NCBI RefSeq assembly: GCF_963662735.1
Contig: NZ_OY759744.1
Coordinates: forward strand, 1,716,153-1,780,152
Source of the DNA: an uncultured Methanoregula sp.
Lineage (GTDB): Archaea > Halobacteriota > Methanomicrobia > Methanomicrobiales > Methanospirillaceae
Length of the DNA stretch: 64,000 nucleotides
Reading direction: 5' to 3'
The position numbers and the translations under genes were made by a program. Below, piece after piece: positions 53,584-64,000 of the stretch. The notes beneath the pieces are model-generated. The model was not told where the DNA came from. It ran no database searches and saw only the letters and a program-made list of their open reading frames with translations. The first letter of the stretch is position 1. Each line of letters opens with the position of its first letter.

Positions 53584-54237
53584 ATGCACATACCTGATGC
53601 CTTCATACCTATCTGGCAGGGAGCGATCTACTGGATCGTCGCTCTGGTGTTTGTAGCGCTGGCCCTCAAGTGGGCAAGGAATGAGATGAATGAGGAGAAA
53701 CTCCCGCTCGTTGCAGTTCTTGCTGCTGCAGTCTTCGCCCTCCAGTCCTTCAACCTTCCCGTCTCGATGGGGACAAGCGGGCATCTTGTGGGCGGGGCAC
53801 TCGTGGCAATCGTTCTCGGCTCGCCGTTTGCGGCAGTCTTCATCTTAACGATGGTGCTCATCGTCCAGGGCGTCCTGTTCGGCGATGGCGGCATTACGAC
53901 CATGGGTGCAAACATCATCAACATGGGCGTGATCGGCGGTTTTGTCGGGTTCTACTCCTTCAAGGGATTGATGGGCGTGACAAAAAGCATGCCTGTCTCT
54001 GCATTCATTGCAGCCTGGCTCGCCTGCCTGATCCCGGCACTTGCCTGTGCAGTTGAGATGTATTTTGCCGGCACGTTCCCGCTCAAAGAGGGACTTATCG
54101 CGATGGGACTCTACCACGCGGCAATCGGCATCATCGAAGGCCTTGTCACCGTTGCGGCTATCTACCTGATAACCAGTGCCCGCCCGGATCTCGTGGATAC
54201 CGGGATTAAACCTGCAAAGGAGGCTGGTACATCATGA
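53584..54237 (+). CDS. CbiM/NikM-type S component
   Basis: A 217-residue S component. It starts MHIPDAFIPIW with the metal-binding His2; later NLPVSMGTSGHLVGGAL (second metal His) and FGDGGITTMGANIINMG. Compared with the two CbiM proteins of the MHIMEG type, this one belongs to the MHIPD type more common in NikM. ATG 53584 follows GGTGATTTC. The companion is a PDGLE protein, which also favours nickel. Nickel versus cobalt cannot be settled from sequence. Confidence 0.9.
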   Translation: MHIPDAFIPIWQGAIYWIVALVFVALALKWARNEMNEEKLPLVAVLAAAVFALQSFNLPVSMGTSGHLVGGALVAIVLGSPFAAVFILTMVLIVQGVLFGDGGITTMGANIINMGVIGGFVGFYSFKGLMGVTKSMPVSAFIAAWLACLIPALACAVEMYFAGTFPLKEGLIAMGLYHAAIGIIEGLVTVAAIYLITSARPDLVDTGIKPAKEAGTS

Positions 54238-54578
54238 TGGATAACAAGACGTTCCTTGCAGCAGGCATCATCATCGCGCTCCTCATCGGAGTCGTCGCAG
54301 TGTTCATGGCTTCAGGAGATCCGGATGGTCTTGAGAGTACGGCCCTGATTGTCCAGGGCCAGAAGACCCTGACCGGGAACACCCCCGCCAATGCCGAGAT
54401 TCACGAAGATCTGAATGGCAAGTTCGCCTATTCCTCGCCCATGCCGGACTACTCGCTGGGCGAATCGATGGGATCGGCCGGTGGTATAATTGCCATCGTT
54501 GTGGGCACGATACTTGCATTTGTTGTAGTGCTTGGAATTGCCTACGGGATCAAGGCCGCCGGCAAACCGGCAAAATGA
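54234..54578 (+). CDS. PDGLE-domain subunit (NikN-like)
   Basis: A 114-residue protein: N-terminal helix (residues 8-27), the PDGLE motif at SGDPDGLEST, a 45-residue external segment ending FAYSSPMPDYSLGE, and a C-terminal helix (about 85-106). PDGLE proteins replace CbiN in nickel-type ECF systems. The start is at ATG 54234 within the previous stop (ATGA); a second in-frame ATG at 54237 follows directly. Confidence 0.88.
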   Translation: MMDNKTFLAAGIIIALLIGVVAVFMASGDPDGLESTALIVQGQKTLTGNTPANAEIHEDLNGKFAYSSPMPDYSLGESMGSAGGIIAIVVGTILAFVVVLGIAYGIKAAGKPAK

Positions 54579-54621
54579 AACCAACAGACTTTACATTTTT
54601 AAAAACCTATTTTGTACACTC

Positions 54622-55455
54622 ATGCACCTCATCGAGACCCGCGATCTCTGCTATGTTTATCCCGGAAAAGTCACGGCGTTAAATAATATCAATTTCATCG
54701 CCCCGAGAAACGCCCGCATTGCAGTTATCGGATCGAACGGTGCAGGCAAGAGCACGCTTTTCAAGCACTTCAACGGTATTTTCAGACCAACGTCCGGTTC
54801 CGTGCTTATCCGCGGCGAACCGATAACCAAGCAGAACGTCAAGGAGATCCGGAAATTTGTGGGAATCGTCTTCCAGAATCCGGACGACCAGATATTCTCC
54901 CCGACCGTTGAGCAGGACGTGGCGTTTGGCCCTACGAACCTTGGTCTTGACGCGGAAACCATCCATCACCGCGTGCATGAATCCCTGCGGGTCGTGGGAA
55001 TCGAGCACCTGGCAGGCCGGGTTCCGCATCACCTGAGCGGGGGCGAGAAGAAACGGGTAGCCATTGCCGGCGTGATCGCGATGGAGCCCGAAGTGCTCGT
55101 TCTCGATGAACCGACCGCAGGCCTGGATCCCAAGGGAGTTGCCGATCTCAATAAATTCATCAACACCCTCTCATCGGAATACGGCATGACGGTCATCTTC
55201 TCCACCCATGATGTCGGGCTCGTGCCGGAAGTTGCCGATTTCATTTATGTCATGGACAAGGGGCGCATAGTTGCCAGCGGGAGCGTCGAGGAGATCTTCG
55301 TGCAGCCGGATATGCTCAAGTCCGTGCGGCTTGACGTGCCTGTACTGCCACGTCTTCTCAAGTCCCTCCAGGAAAACGGTGTGGAGGTCTCGATGGCCTA
55401 CACGTATGCCGAAGCAGAAGAATCCCTGCTCCGGGCCTTTGGCAAACGATCATGA
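54622..55455 (+). CDS. ECF transporter ATPase (CbiO/NikO family)
   Basis: A 277-residue ATPase of normal length: Walker A GSNGAGKSTLFKHFNG, Q-loop FQNPDDQIFSPTVEQDV, signature HLSGGEKKRVAIA, Walker B VLVLDEPTAGLD and STHD. Start ATG 54622; an open upstream extension to 54532 covers the end of the preceding gene. A TTTTTAAAA element (54597-54605) lies 18 bases before the ATG, which may be a second promoter. Overlaps the T-component gene (ATGA). Confidence 0.92.
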   Translation: MHLIETRDLCYVYPGKVTALNNINFIAPRNARIAVIGSNGAGKSTLFKHFNGIFRPTSGSVLIRGEPITKQNVKEIRKFVGIVFQNPDDQIFSPTVEQDVAFGPTNLGLDAETIHHRVHESLRVVGIEHLAGRVPHHLSGGEKKRVAIAGVIAMEPEVLVLDEPTAGLDPKGVADLNKFINTLSSEYGMTVIFSTHDVGLVPEVADFIYVMDKGRIVASGSVEEIFVQPDMLKSVRLDVPVLPRLLKSLQENGVEVSMAYTYAEAEESLLRAFGKRS

Positions 55456-56279
55456 TAGAAGACCTCTTCCAGATCGAGCGGGATGCGTACCGCGACAGCA
55501 TCGTCCACCGGATCGATGCCCGGGTAAAGATAGCGATCGCGTTTGCTGCGATTATCGCACTTGTTGCCGTACCCTATTCAACCATGATTTATACGGTCGG
55601 GGCGCTTTTTTTTGTTTTTTTTCTTGCCCTGTGGTCCTGCACGGGTCTTTCCCCCGGTGTCTACCTCAAACGTCTCCTCTCAATTGTTCCTCTCTGGGGC
55701 ATTATCATCTTCTTCCAGATCTTTTTCAAGAACAAGTATTACACCGATTATCACGTGGTCATGAACCTGCCCTTCGGGATCTGCATCTATGCCGAATCCA
55801 TTGAGTTCGCATTTATCCTTCTCGTGAAATTCGTTGTATGCATCTCGTTCATTATCCTGCTCTCATCGACAACGAAGATGCACGATATGCTCGAAGGTGC
55901 GGCGCGGATGGGGCTCCCTGCAGAATTTGCACTGGCACTCGGGATGATGATCCGTTACCTGTTCGTATTCGGGTACATGTTCCGCAAGATCAACGAGACG
56001 CTCAAGACGAAATGTTTCGATGCGTTCGATCGCCACCTCCCGTATCGTTACCGGCTCACGCAGATTGGATACACGATAGGAACGATGTTCATCCGGTCCT
56101 ATGAACAGGGCGAGCGGGTGTACACGAGCATGCTCTGCCGGGGATACGGCAAGGACAGTTTCCTGTTTGTTACGAGAAAGCCGCTACGGAAAACGGAATG
56201 GACGTTCCTGTCCCTGTCCCTCGCCTTCATTATCATGGTACCCGTAATAACCTGGCTGACTTCATTTGCCCTTTTCTGA
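55452..56279 (+). CDS. ECF transporter T component (CbiQ/NikQ family)
   Basis: A 275-residue T component. Helices at about 28-47, 50-70 and 85-100; the coupling motifs are DMLEGAARMGLP and RVYTSMLCRGYGKDS. It completes the second M-N-O-Q set in this region. All parts of a functional importer are therefore encoded in order on the plus strand from 53.6 to 56.3 kb. Followed by a small gene with its own promoter-like element. Confidence 0.9.
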   Translation: MIEDLFQIERDAYRDSIVHRIDARVKIAIAFAAIIALVAVPYSTMIYTVGALFFVFFLALWSCTGLSPGVYLKRLLSIVPLWGIIIFFQIFFKNKYYTDYHVVMNLPFGICIYAESIEFAFILLVKFVVCISFIILLSSTTKMHDMLEGAARMGLPAEFALALGMMIRYLFVFGYMFRKINETLKTKCFDAFDRHLPYRYRLTQIGYTIGTMFIRSYEQGERVYTSMLCRGYGKDSFLFVTRKPLRKTEWTFLSLSLAFIIMVPVITWLTSFALF

Positions 56280-56327
56280 TTGTACCCTACGGGAACTTTT
56301 TTTAACCGGTTCCCCATATTCCTCATC

Positions 56328-56636
56328 ATGGCTTACCAGTTCGGTCATGGCTTTGTCACAAGCATTGTGCTGATTGCCCGGCATTTCGCCCTCCCGCCCC
56401 CCCAGGCCTGGCCCGGGGTCGGGGATCACGTGGATGGCCTCGTTGTCCCGGAGAAATTCCAAGGAACTGAAATCGAGGAGCTCACCACCCTGCTCCGGAA
56501 AAAAGTTATCTGGCACCAGCCGGGAACCATGGATGCGGAAGATGCCCGGGAAGTGATTTTTGTCCTCAACCGGCTTATCATTGCAATCGACCGCGAACTC
56601 GGTATTGCGGATGCTGAAATCGGGGAGTTCCAATAA
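56328..56636 (+). CDS. uncharacterised small protein downstream of the ECF operon
   Basis: A 102-residue soluble protein (MAYQFGHGFVTSIVLIARHF, then AWPGVGDHVDGLVVPEKF, then EDAREVIFVLNRLIIAIDRE). ATG 56328 lies 22 bases after TTTTTTTAACC (56297-56307), so it may be transcribed as a leaderless mRNA. An open frame from 56280 adds only residues that start at the previous stop and is rejected. Family unknown; the position after the metal importer may be meaningful. Confidence 0.6.
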   Translation: MAYQFGHGFVTSIVLIARHFALPPPQAWPGVGDHVDGLVVPEKFQGTEIEELTTLLRKKVIWHQPGTMDAEDAREVIFVLNRLIIAIDRELGIADAEIGEFQ

Positions 56637-57038
56637 AGAATCGCGGGTTATTTCTCCCTCATTATTGACGTGTTAAAATCCGGGCAGCTATCAGGTCTTT
56701 CATTATACCGATAAAAATACGAACCGGACATCAGGAACATCCCCCATGATACGTCCTGATACCCGATAACAATCCTGGTTGCCAAGTGTATTAAGTCCGG
56801 TTAGTACATTTTGGGCTTCCGTCCTGAACCTGCCAAATGGTGGCAGGAATGGGCATTTTCTGGAGTGGAAAGCAGGGTAATCCTGTGAATTCGGCAATTT
56901 TTCGGGCTCCCAAAACCGGTAGTGATTTTTAAAACGACCGTAAACACCTTCGTTTGCCAAACGGAGCCCAATTTAAAGATGAGGGTCCCGGCAGGGAGAT
57001 GTGTTCCCCTGAGTCATGTTCTCCGACGGAAGGACCGG
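56637..57038. other. intergenic region, no gene supported
   Basis: Four hundred bases of moderate GC. A minus-strand 85-codon frame (56703-56960) is visible but has no Shine-Dalgarno, no recognisable motif and lies between unrelated genes, so it is not called. No long repeat shared with copies A-C was found here. Confidence 0.4.
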
Positions 57039-57500
57039 TTACGGAGTACCTGGTGGGAGGGGATCGCCTGGAGAATTACCAGGGCTTGCAGGTACTGTTC
57101 TCTGCGGGGTAACAGGTACTGCAGCCACTCCGGATTTCGGTACCGGTGATTTCTCCGGTAACGGCAACCCGTCCCGCCCGAGCTCCACGATGGCAGTATC
57201 GCAGACCCGGAAGAACCGGAACGCATACTCGGACGAACAGAACCAGAGCTCTCGGGAGATCTCGCGCGATGACGGGAAGAGCCGGAGGCCGGCGATCTCT
57301 TCCGCTGCCTCACGCTCCAGCCAGCGGATCGTGCAGCGAAGATACCGCATCCGTTTGATCTTCACCGGTGCAAAAATTTCAGGGGTTGTGATGGTGAAAT
57401 CGGCGTTCATCCCGGCCCCTCGCTCGTAATACTGCACGTCGCCGCGCTGCCGGGCGATCGGGTCTGCCTTTTCGAGAGCCTTGACCGGATGGCGGCTCAT
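57039..57500 (-). CDS. uncharacterised protein with Pro-rich tail
   Basis: A 153-residue protein. ATG 57500 has GGAG seven bases upstream. The middle reads KIKRMRYLRCTIRWLEREAA and ELWFCSSEYAFRFFRVCDTA, suggesting a compact alpha/beta domain; the last 40 residues are Pro/Gly/Val-rich and unstructured. No known family. It is the last high-GC gene before the AT-rich patch. Confidence 0.6.
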   Translation of the reverse strand: MSRHPVKALEKADPIARQRGDVQYYERGAGMNADFTITTPEIFAPVKIKRMRYLRCTIRWLEREAAEEIAGLRLFPSSREISRELWFCSSEYAFRFFRVCDTAIVELGRDGLPLPEKSPVPKSGVAAVPVTPQRTVPASPGNSPGDPLPPGTP

Positions 57501-57640
57501 GAGGCGGCTCCGGAAAATTTTCCTGAGGGATTTTTTATTTTTTGTATGGTATCCTCTCCTGAGGGTATTTTTCCGGGAACCGGCTGCAGGTATTTTGAAA
57601 GGGGCCGGCCCGGATGTTTCCGGAATTATTTTTCATAAAA

Positions 57641-57648
57641 TTATATAA
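57641..57648 (+). promoter_or_regulatory. strong TATA box with no gene behind it
   Basis: TTATATAA within CATAAAATTATATAAG is as good as the TATA box of the RNB gene at 23699. Transcription would begin near 57668, yet no coding frame follows on this strand until 58035. Confidence 0.5.
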
Positions 57649-57667
57649 GTTTTGTAGTTGGGAGTGG

Positions 57668-57790
57668 GGGTTTGTTGGAGAGCGACCGTTCTGAATGAAA
57701 TTCTGGATCTTTGCATGGTCCGGGACACTCGACCAATTCGCTGCTGATGTACCATGATATAGAGGGATGGAACCCGTTCGCGCTCTAAAA
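57668..57790 (+). ncRNA. candidate structured non-coding RNA
   Basis: Downstream of the TATA box the sequence can fold into a closed structure: AGAGCG (57679-57684) pairs with CGCTCT (57781-57786), GTTCTG (57688-57693) with TGGAAC (57768-57773), and a hairpin TGGTC/GACCA (57716-57735) sits inside. The outer stem is followed by AAAAATATG. This is a manual fold and matches no RNA family I recognise. Chance folding is possible. Confidence 0.3.
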
Positions 57791-58034
57791 ATATGTTATG
57801 ATAAGGCTTGATGAGTTGGATCAATCCGGTAATAAAATAATGCCACGAAAAAACCTGTGATGAACAATCTCACCTAATACCTGGCTCGACACAACCATGC
57901 ATCGTCAAGACAGAGAGATGAAGAGGAATAGAATACTTTAGAAAATCCGACGTATTAATCAAAATAACTTATGATTTTTATACATATTTTGGAAATAGGT
58001 AACGATTATTATGAATTAAAAAACATAAATCGGT

Positions 58035-58490
58035 ATGAATCTTTGGGAAATTTTTTTTACGATGGAATTGTTTTTTGCTGCTTTAGCATTAGGATTAATC
58101 GTAGGTTTGGTCACATCTTATTTTTTTAGTTTTTTCTCCTTAAAAATGGGTTATGAGTTGGAACTCAAATGGGCAAAACAGAAAAAAAATGTTGAAGAAA
58201 TAAAAAAATTTGAATTTTTTAACAAGGAAATTGCTGTTGCTTTTTGGGGATATTTTGTGATATTACTTTTATTGATAGGGGTGCTTGTTTACTCTTTTAT
58301 ATCATTTGCTGATTTGTCGAATAAAGTAAAATCAGAGAATATTGATGCAAATACGTCAGGTTGCGTCGAAAATACTGCAATAATTAATAATTATAATTTC
58401 ACCGTTAATCAAATCATTTCTCGGAATACTCATCAGGAATTATCGATTAAAGAATTGCAATATTCAATGAAAAGGAAATATGCTTTTTAA
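58035..58490 (+). CDS. small AT-rich membrane protein, probably acquired
   Basis: A 151-residue protein with two membrane helices (about 9-35 and 67-92). The first is followed by a Lys-rich charged loop (KWAKQKKNVEEIKKFEFFNK) and the second by a 60-residue external tail with Asn-rich patches (NNYNFTVNQIISRN). The codons are strongly A/T-ended (Lys AAA, Phe TTT, Ile ATT), unlike every neighbour. A weak TATA (TTTTTATACATA, 57974-57985) lies upstream. No family recognised. It looks like a recent arrival, perhaps of viral or plasmid origin. Confidence 0.6.
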   Translation: MNLWEIFFTMELFFAALALGLIVGLVTSYFFSFFSLKMGYELELKWAKQKKNVEEIKKFEFFNKEIAVAFWGYFVILLLLIGVLVYSFISFADLSNKVKSENIDANTSGCVENTAIINNYNFTVNQIISRNTHQELSIKELQYSMKRKYAF

Positions 58491-63468
<4,978 letters not shown>

Positions 63469-63593
63469 TTCTTTTTTTTTATATTCGTAAACGGATCCGG
63501 GCCAACCGGGTTCACACCCTGCCTGATCGAACGGGAAATGCCCGGTCGCAATAATTTTGTTCCCCGGGTGCGATTGGGTGGTATGGTGAATGC

Positions 63594-63994
63594 ATGTTCC
63601 GTACCATGCTGAAGGTTACCTCAAAGCAGGAGGGGGATATTATCGATATCACCGGCAAGGTCCGGGAGGCAGTCCGGAAAAGTGCTGTCAGGACCGGTCT
63701 TGTCCATCTCTTTGTCCTCCATTCCACTGCCGCTCTCACTACGATTGAATATGAACCCGGCGTCCTTGCCGATCTCCGGCGTTCCCTGTCCCGTATTGCA
63801 CCCGACGATCTGCCCTATGCCCACGATACCCGGTGGGGGGATGGCAATGGCCGCTCGCATGTCAAAGCATCCCTGGTCGGCCCGTGGGGGACGGCGATCT
63901 GATGTGCGGGACATGGCAGCAGATTGTTCTCCTGGAACTCGATGTGAACGCAGGAAGGGAGCGGACGATCGTCTGTACTATTACCGGAGAATAA
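63594..63994 (+). pseudogene. yjbQ: YjbQ/UPF0047-family protein, frameshifted
   Basis: The first frame (63594-63902) reads as YjbQ: FVLHSTAALTTIEYEPGV, PYAHDTRWGDGNGRSHVKAS, then VGPWGTAI and a stop. The missing C-terminus continues one frame over as GTWQQIVLLELDVNAGRERT, ending at TAA 63992-63994. Between GPW and DG about six residues of the usual loop are absent, so a small deletion rather than a single-base slip is likely. The first stop and an ATG for the second part overlap (TGATG, 63900-63904), so two pieces could still be made. YjbQ proteins bind a metal through these His residues and have weak thiamine-phosphate synthase activity. Confidence 0.72.
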
Positions 63995-64000
63995 TGGGTT

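Noticed and set aside
56703-56960. An 85-codon minus-strand frame between the ECF operon and the 57-kb gene
   Set aside because: No start signal, no motif, no coupling with neighbours.

Overview
The window looks like chromosome of a methanogenic archaeon of the order Methanomicrobiales, probably Methanoregula-like. This is inferred from gene content and not from a marker gene. The support is archaeal TATA boxes with short leaders, tight ATGA-coupled operons, a geranylgeranyl reductase, kinases with receiver and PAS domains, a siroheme-dependent heme operon, heavy cobalt/nickel/B12 uptake capacity, and a cobalamin-binding protein with a PGF-type C-terminal anchor. Most of the window is GC-rich. 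An AT-rich patch lies at about 57.5-58.8 kb. No rRNA, tRNA, intact insertion sequence or CRISPR array was seen.

Layout. 0-4.6 kb: the end of an S9 peptidase, then an eight-gene minus-strand group. That group holds an HdeD-like membrane protein, a LEA14/WHy-like protein, a protein with 11-residue LEA-type repeats, four small coiled-coil proteins (three share a Tyr-x-Asp...Glu-Glu-Trp motif) and a Cys-rich zinc-ribbon protein. 4.7-9.1 kb: a PLP amino-acid decarboxylase, an APC antiporter and a secreted or anchored protein. 9.1-20 kb: membrane and osmotic functions (multi-pass protein, MscS channel with a partner, second HdeD-like protein, DedA protein, P2B-type Ca2+ ATPase), a geranylgeranyl reductase and a PAS kinase. 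20.3-27.3 kb: a DtxR-like regulator with a complete but divergent ECF metal importer, an RNase R/II-family nuclease, a CheC-like phosphatase and an orphan CbiMN pair. 27.5-33.2 kb: a three-gene membrane cassette and two more PAS kinases.

33.4-39.4 kb is an oxidative-stress and heme block. It contains a decayed FeoB 3' end, a 30-codon reading frame resembling a catalase N-terminus that overlaps the katG start, the bifunctional catalase-peroxidase gene katG, and ahbD-ahbA-ahbB-ahbC, which encode the steps from siroheme to heme. The heme operon starts 15 bases after katG, so the heme enzyme and its cofactor supply may be co-expressed. 40.2-42.5 kb: a two-gene ABC-2 exporter and nikR, flanked by inverted copies of a roughly 258-bp repeat; a third copy lies at 53.2 kb.

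42.8-56.6 kb is a cobalt, nickel and cobalamin block. It holds a btuC-btuD-(TIM barrel)-btuF-cbiZ operon, a cbiMNQO operon ending in a CDF metal exporter and two small proteins, and a divergent CbiM/PDGLE/CbiO/CbiQ operon. With the clusters at 20.8 and 26.3 kb, the window carries four CbiM-type substrate components. Methanogens need Ni for F430, hydrogenase and CO dehydrogenase, and Co for corrinoids, so this is a metal-supply hub. 56.6-58.8 kb is AT-rich with one foreign-looking membrane protein and a promoter that leads into a potentially structured non-coding stretch. 58.9-64 kb: gyrB-gyrA (TTG start on gyrA behind a perfect Shine-Dalgarno) and a yjbQ gene disrupted by a frameshift.
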